This document shows, one piece after another, positions 1 to 9,020 of a DNA stretch of 64,000 bases. The stretch's first letter is position 1, and each line of letters opens with the position of its first letter. This DNA comes from Staphylococcus schweitzeri (GTDB lineage Bacteria; Bacillota; Bacilli; Staphylococcales; Staphylococcaceae): contig NZ_PPQS01000051.1 of the NCBI RefSeq assembly GCF_002902405.1, forward strand, positions 1 to 64,000, written 5' to 3'. The notes beneath the pieces were generated by a model that searched no databases, was not told the DNA's origin, and saw only the letters and a list, made by a program, of their open reading frames with translations. Position numbers and translations under genes: made by a program.

Positions 1-24
1 AGGAAGGCTTATAGCCGTAGAACA

Positions 25-50
25 AACCACCCGTTCACACGGGTGGTTTT
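25..50 (+). terminator. Terminator of the gene left of the window
   Basis: A perfect 9-bp stem (AACCACCCG / CGGGTGGTT) with a 6-nt loop is followed by a short T run. It probably ends a gene lying left of the window. In S. aureus that neighbour would be the isd haem-uptake operon, which is known gene order and not visible here. Confidence 0.75.
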
Positions 51-338
51 GATTGAACATAAAAAAGATAAAGGCAAGTTATTGAAACATAGTGTGATTT
101 GAATATGTTTTTTAATAGCCAATAATTTTATCGAATTAATTTATTTTAATGAAGAATTGAAATAATAATGATATTTTAAGGCGTATGATTTATAGTAGTA
201 GTATCGATAAAAGAAATTTATAAATTTGAAATATTAAGAGTGTTAAAATTGATTTATTAATATCGACAATACGATCAAATGGATTCATCTAATTAATAAT
301 CGATATTTCGATTTTTAAAATTAAGTGAGGAGCTACAT
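51..338. other. Non-coding, AT-rich stretch before spoU
   Basis: No ORF with a ribosome binding site and no clear hairpin is seen. It presumably holds the promoter of the methyltransferase gene, but I could not pick a convincing -35/-10 pair. Confidence 0.4.
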
Positions 339-1079
339 ATGGAACAAATAACTTCAGCACAAAATAATAGAATTAAGCAAGCGAATAAGCTGAAAAAGAA
401 GCGTGAGCGAGATAAAACAGGGTTAGCTTTAATTGAAGGTGTTCACTTAATTGAAGAAGCATATCAAAGTGATATCGTCATTACACAATTATTCGCGATT
501 GAGCCGGCGCGACTGAATCAAGAGATTATCGATTACGCGCATGAAGTTTTTGAAATTAATATGAAAGTTGCTGAATCTCTATCAGGTACAGTAACACCAC
601 AAGGCTTTTTCGCAATCATTGAAAAGCCACAATATGATATTTCAAAAGCCCAACAAGTGTTATTAATCGATCGTGTTCAAGATCCTGGAAATTTAGGGAC
701 ATTAATTAGAACAGCTGATGCGGCAGGGATAGATGCAGTAATCATGGAAAAAGGTACAACAGACCCATATCAAGATAAAGTTTTAAGAGCTAGCCAAGGT
801 AGCGTATTCCATTTACCTGTAATAACACAAGACCTTACTACATTTATTTCTCAATTTGATGGTCCTGTATATGGCACGGCTCTTGAAAATGCAGTAGCAT
901 ATAAAGAAGTTTCTACAAGTGATTCATTTGCATTGCTATTAGGTAACGAGGGTGAAGGTGTTAATCCAGAGTTATTAGCACATACAACGCAAAATTTAAT
1001 CATTCCAATTTATGGTAAAGCTGAAAGCTTAAATGTGGCAATCGCTGGTAGTATTCTACTTTATCATTTGAAAGGTTGA
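339..1079 (+). CDS. SpoU/TrmH-family RNA 2'-O-methyltransferase
   Basis: This 246-aa SPOUT-class methyltransferase is predicted to transfer a methyl group from S-adenosylmethionine to a ribose 2'-OH in rRNA or tRNA. The three family motifs are visible: DPGNLGTLIRTADAAG near residues 114-130, LLLGNEGEGV near 199-208, and IPIYGKAESLNVA near 222-234, which forms the trefoil knot and SAM site. The N-terminal ~100 residues match the substrate-binding domain of the YsgA/RlmB-like branch. GTGAGGAG lies just before the ATG. The gene stands directly upstream of the pheST T-box, as in other staphylococci. The exact target nucleotide cannot be read from sequence. Confidence 0.9.
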   Translation: MEQITSAQNNRIKQANKLKKKRERDKTGLALIEGVHLIEEAYQSDIVITQLFAIEPARLNQEIIDYAHEVFEINMKVAESLSGTVTPQGFFAIIEKPQYDISKAQQVLLIDRVQDPGNLGTLIRTADAAGIDAVIMEKGTTDPYQDKVLRASQGSVFHLPVITQDLTTFISQFDGPVYGTALENAVAYKEVSTSDSFALLLGNEGEGVNPELLAHTTQNLIIPIYGKAESLNVAIAGSILLYHLKG

Positions 1080-1169
1080 CCGTGTTGAAAGTTTTCCGAT
1101 ATAATTGTAATTAATTGTTTAACAGAACTTATCAACGTGATAGCATACACAATTGAATATAAACCAATA

Positions 1170-1398
1170 AAAAGGCATGGATATTTATACAAATAATTGT
1201 TTCAGGGAGAATGACCGAGACTGTAAGTTATTCCAATTATTTAAAGTCTTTTCACCTTTTTGGTTACTTAAAGAGATTTAAGTCGGAAAGACAATCCGTT
1301 ATCAATATTAAACAAGTGTATGCGTAGGCATAAATTTGGGTGGTACCACGGAATTGACTTTCGTCCCTTATTTTTAAGAGGATGAAGGTCTTTTTTTA
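1170..1398 (+). promoter_or_regulatory. T-box riboswitch controlling pheST
   Basis: The leader carries the T-box core GGGTGGTACCACG at 1338-1350. It is followed by a terminator helix (GACTTTCGTCCCT pairing with AGGATGAAGGTC, then seven T) at 1356-1397. T-box leaders read the charging state of a tRNA; the downstream genes make this one tRNA-Phe. A UUC followed by A at 1251-1253 is the best specifier candidate, but Stem I was not folded, so the specifier and the 5' limit are inferred. Confidence 0.88.
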
Positions 1399-1458
1399 GT
1401 TAAACAACAAACATAAAAATTTGAAAATGAACAGTATAAATAGGGAGGTCAGTGGCAT

Positions 1459-2517
1459 ATGTCTGAACAACAAACAATGTCAGAGTTAAAACAACAAGCG
1501 CTTGTCGATATTAATGAAGCGAATGATGAACGTGCACTGCAAGAAGTTAAAGTGAAGTACTTAGGTAAAAAAGGATCAGTTAGTGGCTTAATGAAATTGA
1601 TGAAAGATTTACCTAATGAAGAGAAGCCAGCTTTTGGTCAAAAGGTAAATGAATTACGTCAAACAATTCAAAATGAACTAGATGAAAGGCAACAAATGCT
1701 AGTTAAAGAAAAGTTGAACAAGCAATTGGCTGAAGAAACTATTGATGTATCATTACCAGGTCGACACATTGAAATAGGTTCAAAACATCCATTAACACGA
1801 ACAATTGAAGAAATTGAAGACTTATTCTTAGGGTTAGGTTATGAAATTGTTAATGGTTATGAAGTTGAACAAGACCATTATAACTTTGAGATGTTGAATT
1901 TACCTAAATCACATCCTGCTCGTGATATGCAAGATAGTTTCTATATAACTGATGAGATTTTACTACGTACTCATACATCGCCAGTTCAAGCCCGTACAAT
2001 GGAATCTCGTAATGGCCAAGGTCCAGTAAAAATTATTTGTCCTGGTAAAGTGTATCGTCGTGACTCTGATGATGCAACACATAGTCATCAATTTACGCAA
2101 ATTGAAGGCTTAGTTGTTGATAAAAATGTTAAGATGAGTGACTTAAAAGGTACACTAGAATTGCTAGCGAAAAAATTATTCGGTGCTGATCGTGAAATTC
2201 GTTTACGCCCAAGTTACTTCCCATTTACTGAGCCATCAGTTGAAGTAGATGTATCATGTTTCAAATGTAAAGGTAAAGGTTGCAATGTTTGTAAACACAC
2301 TGGATGGATTGAAATTTTAGGTGCTGGTATGGTTCATCCTAACGTACTAGAAATGGCAGGATTTGATTCAACAGAATACTCAGGATTTGCATTTGGTATG
2401 GGACCAGACCGAATTGCTATGTTGAAATATGGAATTGAAGATATTCGTCATTTCTATACAAATGATGTGAGATTTTTAGATCAATTTAAAGCAGTAGAAG
2501 ATAGAGGTGACATGTAA
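1459..2517 (+). CDS. pheS: Phenylalanyl-tRNA synthetase alpha subunit
   Basis: This 352-aa catalytic subunit of the cytoplasmic (alpha-beta)2 phenylalanyl-tRNA synthetase makes Phe-tRNA. An N-terminal coiled-coil tRNA-binding region (about 1-90) precedes the class II aminoacylation core. The core shows [11 protein letters not shown] (about 171-181) and the motif 3 segment [17 protein letters not shown] near the C-terminus. A Cys pair region ([12 protein letters not shown]) lies at about 259-270, as in many Gram-positive PheS proteins. The start follows GGGAGGT. The stop overlaps the pheT start by one base (TAATG), indicating coupled translation, and both genes lie behind the T-box. Confidence 0.97.
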   Translation: MSEQQTMSELKQQALVDINEANDERALQEVKVKYLGKKGSVSGLMKLMKDLPNEEKPAFGQKVNELRQTIQNELDERQQMLVKEKLNKQLAEETIDVSLPGRHIEIGSKHPLTRTIEEIEDLFLGLGYEIVNGYEVEQDHYNFEMLNLPKSHPARDMQDSFYITDEILLRTHTSPVQARTMESRNGQGPVKIICPGKVYRRDSDDATHSHQFTQIEGLVVDKNVKMSDLKGTLELLAKKLFGADREIRLRPSYFPFTEPSVEVDVSCFKCKGKGCNVCKHTGWIEILGAGMVHPNVLEMAGFDSTEYSGFAFGMGPDRIAMLKYGIEDIRHFYTNDVRFLDQFKAVEDRGDM

Positions 2518-4919
2518 TGTTGATATCAAACGAATGGTTGAAAGAATATGTAACAGTAACTGATTCTGTTACTAATTTAGCAGAACGTATTACACGTACA
2601 GGAATAGAAGTAGATGATTTAATAGACTACACTAAAGATATTAAAAACTTAGTAATAGGTTATGTTGAGTCAAAAACAAAGCATCCAGATGCTGATAAAT
2701 TAAATGTTTGCCAAGTAGATATCGGAGAGGGAGAACCTGTACAAATTGTATGTGGTGCACCAAATGTTGATGCAGGACAATATGTCATTGTTGCAAAAGT
2801 TGGTGGCAGATTACCAGGTGGTATTAAAATTAAACGCGCCAAATTACGTGGTGAGCGTTCAGAAGGTATGATTTGTTCACTTCAAGAAATTGGTATCTCT
2901 AGTAATTACGTACCTAAAAATTATGAATCTGGCATTTACGTTTTTAATGATAAACAAGTTCCAGGATCAGATGCATTGGAAGCTTTATATTTAAATGACC
3001 AAGTAATGGAATTTGATTTAACACCAAACAGAGCTGATGCATTAAGTATGATTGGTACTGCGTATGAAGTTGCTGCATTATATAATACAAAAATGACGAA
3101 GCCAGAGACCGCATCACATGAGCTTGATGTATCTGCAAATGATGAATTGACTGTGAAGATTGAAAATGAAGAAAAAGTACCATATTATAGTGCACGTGTT
3201 GTTCATGATGTCACAATTGCGCCTTCACCAATATGGATGCAAGCAAGACTGATAAAAGCTGGTATCCGTCCGATTAATAATGTTGTTGATATTTCTAATT
3301 ATGTACTATTAGAATACGGTCAACCATTACACATGTTTGATCAAAATGCGATAGGATCACAACAAATCGTTGTACGTCAAGCTAATGAAGGCGAAAAAAT
3401 GACAACCTTAGATAATACAGAGCGTGAATTATTAACAAGTGATATCGTTATTACTAACGGTCAGACACCGATTGCTTTAGCAGGTGTAATGGGTGGCGAT
3501 TTCTCTGAAGTTAAAGATTACACGACTAATATTGTTGTTGAAGGTGCAATTTTTGACCCTGTTTCAATTCGTCATACTTCAAGACGTTTAAATTTACGAA
3601 GTGAGTCATCAAGTCATTTTGAAAAAGGTATTGCGACAGAATTTGTAAACGAAGCCGTTGACAGAGCGTGTTATTTATTACAAACATACGCAAACGGCAA
3701 AGTATTAAAAGATACTGTGGCTTCTGGAAATCTAGGTGATTTAATTACACCTATCGATATTACTGCTGAAAAAATTAATCGCACAATCGGATTCGATTTG
3801 ACACAAAGTGATATTGTAACTATTTTTAATCAATTAGGATTTGAAACTAATTTGAATGATGATGTGATTACTGTAAACGTGCCATCACGTCGTAAAGATA
3901 TTACGATTAAAGAAGATTTAATTGAAGAAGTTGCACGTATTTATGGCTATGATGACATTCCTTCAACATTACCAGTCTTTGATAAAGTAACGAGTGGTCA
4001 GTTAACGGATCGTCAATATAAAACAAGAATGGTTAAAGAAGTCTTAGAAGGTGCTGGATTAGATCAAGCGATTACTTATTCATTAGTATCGAAAGAAAAT
4101 GCAACAGCATTTGCGATGCAACAACGTGAAACGATTGATTTATTAATGCCTATGAGTGAGGCGCATGCTTCACTACGACAAAGTTTATTACCACATTTGA
4201 TTGAAGCGGCTTCTTATAATGTGGCGCGTAAAAATAAAGATGTAAAATTATTTGAAATTGGAAATGTCTTCTTTGCAAATAGCGTAGGTGAATTACCAGA
4301 TCAAGTTGAATATTTGAGTGGTATTTTAACTGGTGATTATGTTGTGAATCAATGGCAAGATAAGAAAGAGGTTGTTGATTTCTATTTAGCGAAGGGTGTT
4401 GTAGATCGAGTAGCTGAAAAATTAAACCTTGTGTTTGAATATCGTAGAGCAAATATTGATGGTTTGCATCCAGGCCGCACTGCTGAAATATTATTAGATA
4501 ATGAAGTAGTTGGTTTTATCGGTGAATTACATCCTACTTTAGCTGCTGAAAATGACTTGAAACGCACATATGTTTTTGAATTGAATTTTGATGTGTTAAT
4601 GTCAGTATCAGTTGGTTACATTAACTATCAGCCTATACCTCGATTCCCAGGTATGTCTCGTGATATAGCTTTGGAAGTGGATCAAAATATTCCAGCAGCT
4701 GATTTATTAGCTACGATTCATGAACATGGTGGGAAAATTTTAAAAGATACACTTGTATTTGATGTTTATCAAGGGGACCATTTAGAAGCAGGTAAGAAAT
4801 CTATTGCAATACGATTGAATTATTTAGATGTAGAGGAAACATTAACAGATGAACGTGTTTCTAAAGTGCAAGATAAAATTGAAGCAGCTTTAATTGAGCA
4901 AGGTGCTGTTATAAGATAA
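2517..4919 (+). CDS. pheT: Phenylalanyl-tRNA synthetase beta subunit
   Basis: This 800-aa partner of PheS has the usual long bacterial architecture. In order these are an N-terminal EMAP/OB-type tRNA-binding domain (about 40-150, HPDADKLNVCQVD), the B3/B4 editing domain (about 210-385, which hydrolyses mischarged Tyr-tRNA), the B5 domain (about 405-475), a degenerate synthetase core, and a C-terminal FDX-ACB anticodon-binding domain (about 707-800, starting near PIPRFPGMSRDIA). Translation is coupled to pheS through TAATG. A strong terminator follows directly. Confidence 0.97.
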   Translation: MLISNEWLKEYVTVTDSVTNLAERITRTGIEVDDLIDYTKDIKNLVIGYVESKTKHPDADKLNVCQVDIGEGEPVQIVCGAPNVDAGQYVIVAKVGGRLPGGIKIKRAKLRGERSEGMICSLQEIGISSNYVPKNYESGIYVFNDKQVPGSDALEALYLNDQVMEFDLTPNRADALSMIGTAYEVAALYNTKMTKPETASHELDVSANDELTVKIENEEKVPYYSARVVHDVTIAPSPIWMQARLIKAGIRPINNVVDISNYVLLEYGQPLHMFDQNAIGSQQIVVRQANEGEKMTTLDNTERELLTSDIVITNGQTPIALAGVMGGDFSEVKDYTTNIVVEGAIFDPVSIRHTSRRLNLRSESSSHFEKGIATEFVNEAVDRACYLLQTYANGKVLKDTVASGNLGDLITPIDITAEKINRTIGFDLTQSDIVTIFNQLGFETNLNDDVITVNVPSRRKDITIKEDLIEEVARIYGYDDIPSTLPVFDKVTSGQLTDRQYKTRMVKEVLEGAGLDQAITYSLVSKENATAFAMQQRETIDLLMPMSEAHASLRQSLLPHLIEAASYNVARKNKDVKLFEIGNVFFANSVGELPDQVEYLSGILTGDYVVNQWQDKKEVVDFYLAKGVVDRVAEKLNLVFEYRRANIDGLHPGRTAEILLDNEVVGFIGELHPTLAAENDLKRTYVFELNFDVLMSVSVGYINYQPIPRFPGMSRDIALEVDQNIPAADLLATIHEHGGKILKDTLVFDVYQGDHLEAGKKSIAIRLNYLDVEETLTDERVSKVQDKIEAALIEQGAVIR

Positions 4920-4926
4920 TAACAAT

Positions 4927-4985
4927 AAAACCCCGTGGATTAGGATATCTGAAGTAGAAAGATATACCTAACATGGGGTTTTACT
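4927..4985 (+). terminator. pheST terminator
   Basis: A long hairpin directly follows the pheT stop. The outer stem is AAAACCCCGTG / CATGGGGTTTT and the inner stem pairs TTAGGATATCT with AGATATACCTAA. It ends in a T-rich tail. Confidence 0.85.
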
Positions 4986-5011
4986 TTTGAACCAAAAAAA
5001 TAGTATGACTT

Positions 5012-5034
5012 ACCTAATAGGAGAACTATTAGGT
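5012..5034. repeat. Perfect 9-bp inverted repeat, function unknown
   Basis: ACCTAATAG and CTATTAGGT are exact inverted repeats around a 5-nt loop (GAGAA). No T run follows on the plus strand, so a simple terminator is unlikely. It lies between the convergent terminators of pheT and rnhC. Confidence 0.5.
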
Positions 5035-5096
5035 TTCACATTGAGAAAAAAATCAAAGAGGAATAAAGGAATACAGATGATGCTACGCATCACTGC

Positions 5097-5133
5097 ATAA
5101 AAGCCTCTAATGATTAAAAATCAAAGAGGCTTT
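5097..5133 (-). terminator. rnhC terminator overlapping the last codons
   Basis: On the minus strand AAGCCTCT pairs with AGAGGCTT, followed by TTAT. The left arm lies inside the final codons of rnhC, so the stop codon is in the loop. Confidence 0.75.
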
Positions 5134-6059
5134 AAAATTTTTTGGGCTTTTTCACGGTTTTTGAAATGCTTTTTTGATATTGTATCTAATCGAGAAATGC
5201 CATATTTTTTTATTATTTTAGCAGCGACTAAATCTACTTTGGCACCAGCACCTTTAGGAATTGTCATATTAATATTTTTTGAAATTTGATCCATATATGT
5301 CACAAATGCATAGCGGGAAATAATACTTGCAACTGCTATCGCAAGTGACTTGGATTCGCCTTTAGTCTCAAACTTAGTCTGTTTTGGCAATGGAACTTCA
5401 GATAAAGCATAATGACTGTATACTTCGCGTTTTGCAAATTGATCAATGACAATATAATCCAATTCAGAAGTCTCGATTTTATCGAGTACATTTTTTATCG
5501 CTTCATTATGTAGTACAGCTTTCATTTTTACTTGTGTCCAGCCTTTTGCTTGCTGAATATTGTATTTATCATTATGTAATGTCAGTAAAGAATGTGGAAT
5601 AAAAGTGACTAATTGTTCGGCAAGTTCTACGATTTTAACATCGGTTAATTTTTTTGAATCGTCTACACCCAATGTTTTTAAAATAGGAATATGTTCTTTT
5701 GAAACATATGCAGCACATACTGTTAAAGGTCCAAAATAATCACCACTGCCAGCTTCATCACTTCCTATACAGTTATATTGGTTGTATTTTAAAGTAATAT
5801 CATTATCAGATTTGGAATTTGTCTTCTTGGTACTTTTAGTTGTATTTACTTGTGAGAAATTCGGTAGTAGTTCTTTAGCGACAGTTTCTGCATTGTTACC
5901 TTGAAACATCACTTTACCTGAGTTGTAAATATTTATAGTCGTATTTTGAAATTTACTACGTCCTTTCATACCTTGAGGTAATTGTTCAGTATCAAACGAT
6001 ATGCGTGACATTAATGTTGCTATATCTTTATCTGACAGTTTGAATACGATATTCGCCAT
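5121..6059 (-). CDS. rnhC: Ribonuclease HIII
   Basis: This 312-aa type 2 RNase H cuts the RNA strand of RNA-DNA hybrids and supports R-loop and lagging-strand clean-up. An N-terminal TBP-like substrate-binding domain (about 1-80) precedes the catalytic domain, which begins with [14 protein letters not shown] near residue 95 (first Asp-Glu of the DEDD set). I chose the ATG at 6059 (MANIVFK) because AAAGGA lies 9 nt upstream. The in-frame start six codons earlier would have that ribosome binding site inside the coding region. The gene is transcribed away from zapA. Confidence 0.95.
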   Translation of the reverse strand: MANIVFKLSDKDIATLMSRISFDTEQLPQGMKGRSKFQNTTINIYNSGKVMFQGNNAETVAKELLPNFSQVNTTKSTKKTNSKSDNDITLKYNQYNCIGSDEAGSGDYFGPLTVCAAYVSKEHIPILKTLGVDDSKKLTDVKIVELAEQLVTFIPHSLLTLHNDKYNIQQAKGWTQVKMKAVLHNEAIKNVLDKIETSELDYIVIDQFAKREVYSHYALSEVPLPKQTKFETKGESKSLAIAVASIISRYAFVTYMDQISKNINMTIPKGAGAKVDLVAAKIIKKYGISRLDTISKKHFKNREKAQKILKPL

Positions 6060-6437
6060 TTGAATAAATCCTTTCATATGAAATCATAATCGTTAGCAAA
6101 AATTATCATATCATAAATGAGCAGAGTGTCAGTAACATTATTATATGTTATAAAGAATTAATTGCTGATACTTACAAAATACATAGTGGTCATGTATAAT
6201 GTTTATGAAAATGTTATAGTGACACAATTTAAATCATGATGAAGCATCGAATAATAATATCATTACTTCATTTTAAAAATTTAAAGTTGTAAATAAATAT
6301 AAAAATCATCCAGTTATCTTTAAAGTTTGAGTTGTGATTTCAATTTAATAAAATTAATTAACAGCAAAATCAAACTTCGAAGTCATGCTTTATAACTTAA
6401 ATTTAGTTTATAAATAAAGGATCAGGAGAAATATTAA
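6060..6437. other. Divergent promoter region between rnhC and zapA
   Basis: This 378-bp AT-rich stretch has no credible ORF. It must carry the rnhC promoter (minus). It also holds a plausible plus-strand promoter, listed separately, that would give zapA a leader of about 230 nt. Confidence 0.5.
6172..6200 (+). promoter_or_regulatory. Candidate sigma-A promoter for zapA-cvpA
   Basis: TTACAA (6172-6177) and TATAAT (6195-6200) are separated by 17 bp. Confidence 0.5.
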
Positions 6438-6704
6438 ATGGCACAGTTTAAAAATAAAGTAAACGTATCTATCAATGATCAGCTTTTTACTATAGTGGGG
6501 GAAGATAACCCAGAGCATATTCGTTATGTAGCACATTTAGTTGACGATAAAATTAAAGAATTAGGCTATAAAGCAGCAGGTTTAGATACTTCTAGAAAAG
6601 CAATTTTGACTGCTGTAAATATTATGCATGAAAAAGTATTATTAGAAGAAGAAAATCGTCGTTTGAAAAAACAAATTCACCAATTACAGCAGCGTGAACA
6701 TTAA
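6438..6704 (+). CDS. zapA: Cell division protein ZapA
   Basis: This 88-aa cytoplasmic FtsZ-ring stabiliser has an N-terminal globular part with the family pattern VSINDQLFTIVGEDNPEHIRY-type strand/helix (residues 9-30). A C-terminal coiled coil of about 35 residues rich in Lys/Glu/Gln follows, which drives dimerisation. Length matches the Gram-positive YshA/ZapA group. It is directly abutted by cvpA with no gap, an arrangement common in Firmicutes. CAGGAGAAA precedes the ATG. Confidence 0.88.
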   Translation: MAQFKNKVNVSINDQLFTIVGEDNPEHIRYVAHLVDDKIKELGYKAAGLDTSRKAILTAVNIMHEKVLLEEENRRLKKQIHQLQQREH

Positions 6705-7226
6705 ATGATCATCGATTTTATAATAATACTTATCTTTGTTTTCTTTGTAATCATTGGATTTAGACGTGGTTTTTGGCTTTCTTTAATACACTTTAGCGCG
6801 ACAATTGTATCATTATGGATTGCTAATCAATTTTATAAATCAATTGTAGAACGATTAATTGTTTTTATTCCATATCCAAAAACAGCAGCATTCAGTACTA
6901 AATTTGCGTTTCATTTTAATCATCTACAATATCGATTTGAAGCGATTGTTGCATTTTTATTAATCGCATTACTTTGCAAGTTCATTTTATATCTAATTAT
7001 CGTAACTTTTGATAAAATAGTAGCGTATCAAAACATTCATATTTTCAGTCGTGCAATGGGTATGGTTGTAGGAGTATTAATGGCGATTTTATTCTTAAAC
7101 TTTACACTATATCTACTAGCATTGTACCCAAATGAAGCGTTACAACATCAACTCAAAATATCAATAGTGAGTCATTCGTTGATATATCACATACCGTATT
7201 TATCGGCATTCACAATCAATTTATAA
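6705..7226 (+). CDS. CvpA-family membrane protein
   Basis: This 173-aa integral membrane protein has about four hydrophobic segments (about 3-22, 25-45, 75-100, 110-135). It matches the CvpA/colicin V production family, seen in the opening FRRGFWLSLIHFSATIVSLW pattern. The molecular role in Gram-positive bacteria is not established. The ATG follows the zapA stop without any spacer and no strong ribosome binding site is visible, so translation is probably coupled to zapA. A hairpin terminator separates it from polX. Confidence 0.82.
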   Translation: MIIDFIIILIFVFFVIIGFRRGFWLSLIHFSATIVSLWIANQFYKSIVERLIVFIPYPKTAAFSTKFAFHFNHLQYRFEAIVAFLLIALLCKFILYLIIVTFDKIVAYQNIHIFSRAMGMVVGVLMAILFLNFTLYLLALYPNEALQHQLKISIVSHSLIYHIPYLSAFTINL

Positions 7227-7237
7227 TTAATCATAAG

Positions 7238-7287
7238 AGGTCAGGACAAAGGTATATATTAAAGATACGTCCTGGTCTTCTTTTTAT
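7238..7287 (+). terminator. Terminator between cvpA and polX
   Basis: AGAGGTCAGGAC pairs (with G-U pairs) with GTCCTGGTCTTC, followed by a T-rich tail. It ends only about 15 bp before polX, so it may be an attenuator allowing some read-through. Confidence 0.7.
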
Positions 7288-7298
7288 GGAGTGTTATT

Positions 7299-9011
7299 AT
7301 GACAAAAAAAGATGTTATTAAATTATTAGAACAAATTGCAACTTATATGGAATTAAAAGGTGAAAATACCTTTAAAGTTTCTGCTTATAGAAAAGCGACG
7401 CAAAGTCTCGAATTAGATGAACGTCCATTAGAAGATATTTCTGATGTAACGGAATTAAAAGGTATCGGCAAAGGTGTTGCAGAAGTTATTAATGATTATC
7501 GAAATACTGGAGAATCACAATATTTACAACAATTGCAGGAGGAAGTACCAGCAGGATTGATTCCTCTATTGAAAATTCAAGGACTTGGTAGTAAAAAGAT
7601 TGCCAAATTATATAAAGAATTAAATATCGTTGATAAAGAAAGTTTACAGGTTGCTTGTGAAAACGGTAAAGTAAGTGAATTAAGTGGTTTTGCTAAAAAG
7701 ACTGAGCAAAATATTTTAGAAGCTGTTAAGCAACTTGGTGCTAAAAAAGATAGTTATCCAATTGATCAAATGCGAAGACTTAATAAAGAAATTATTGATT
7801 ATATAGATGCTTTAGAAGGCATTGATCAATATTCATCAGCTGGAAGTTTCCGACGTTATAAAGAAATGAGTAAAGATCTGGATTTTATTATTAGTACAAA
7901 TAATCCAAAAGAAGTCCAACAACAATTGTTGGATATACCCAATAAAGTTAAAGAAGTTGCAGTTGGGAATACAAAGGTATCTTTAGAATTATCTTTTGAC
8001 GATGAGACCATTGGCGTAGATTTCCGTTTAATTGAACCAAGTGCGTTTTATCATACATTGCAACATTTTACAGGTTCAAAAGAACATAATATTAGAATTC
8101 GACAACTTGCAAAAGCTCGGAATGAAAAAGTAAGTGAATATGGTATTGAACAAGCAGATGGTACGTTAATTCAATATGATAGTGAAACAAAAATATATGA
8201 ACATTTTAATGTTAATTTTATTCCGCCTGCTATGCGAGAAGATGGGAGCGAATTCGACAAAGATTTAAGTAATATCATCACTTTAGATGATATTAATGGA
8301 GATATTCATATGCATACAACGTACAGTGATGGTGCGTTTTCAATTCGTGACATGGTAGAAGCAAATATTGCTAAAGGATACGATTATATGGTAATTACAG
8401 ATCATTCACAAAGTTTACGTGTAGCTAATGGTTTGCAAGTAGAGAGACTTTTGCGACAAAATGAAGAAATTAAAGCGTTAAATAAAGAATATAAAGAAAT
8501 TGATATTTATTCAGGTACAGAAATGGATATTTTACCTGATGGCACACTTGATTATGATGATGAAATTCTAGCACAATTAGATTATGTGATTGCAGCTATA
8601 CACCAAAGTTTTAATCAATCAGAAGAACAAATTATGGAACGTTTAGCAAATGCATGTCGTAATCCTTATGTACGACATATCGCGCATCCAACAGGACGCA
8701 TCATAGGCAGAAGAGAAGGTTATAAGCCAAATATTGAACAATTAGTATCATTAGCTGTAGAAACGAACACAATTTTGGAAATTAATGCAAACCCGCATCG
8801 ACTTGATCTAAATGCAGATATTGTTCGAAAATATCCAAATGTTAAACTAACTATTAATACAGATGCACATCATATAAATCATTTAGAATTTATGGCATAT
8901 GGTGTAGCAACTGCACAAAAAGGTTTTGTTACAAAGGATAGAGTTATAAACACACTATCTCGTGACGCCTTTAAAGAATTTATTGAAAATAATAAAAAAC
9001 TTAAGAAATAG
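7299..9011 (+). CDS. polX: Family X DNA polymerase/3'-5' exonuclease with PHP domain
   Basis: This 570-aa base-excision-type repair polymerase has helix-hairpin-helix segments at about 45-60 and 95-110. The nucleotidyltransferase core includes SAGSFRRYKEMSKDLDFI (about 181-198, the Asp pair for catalytic metals). From about residue 333 there is a C-terminal PHP phosphoesterase domain with HMHTTYSDG, DHSQSL and INTDAHH metal-ligand motifs. The architecture equals B. subtilis PolX (YshC). mutS2 follows 9 bp downstream, a conserved Firmicutes pair. Confidence 0.95.
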   Translation: MTKKDVIKLLEQIATYMELKGENTFKVSAYRKATQSLELDERPLEDISDVTELKGIGKGVAEVINDYRNTGESQYLQQLQEEVPAGLIPLLKIQGLGSKKIAKLYKELNIVDKESLQVACENGKVSELSGFAKKTEQNILEAVKQLGAKKDSYPIDQMRRLNKEIIDYIDALEGIDQYSSAGSFRRYKEMSKDLDFIISTNNPKEVQQQLLDIPNKVKEVAVGNTKVSLELSFDDETIGVDFRLIEPSAFYHTLQHFTGSKEHNIRIRQLAKARNEKVSEYGIEQADGTLIQYDSETKIYEHFNVNFIPPAMREDGSEFDKDLSNIITLDDINGDIHMHTTYSDGAFSIRDMVEANIAKGYDYMVITDHSQSLRVANGLQVERLLRQNEEIKALNKEYKEIDIYSGTEMDILPDGTLDYDDEILAQLDYVIAAIHQSFNQSEEQIMERLANACRNPYVRHIAHPTGRIIGRREGYKPNIEQLVSLAVETNTILEINANPHRLDLNADIVRKYPNVKLTINTDAHHINHLEFMAYGVATAQKGFVTKDRVINTLSRDAFKEFIENNKKLKK

Positions 9012-9020
9012 AGGGATTTT

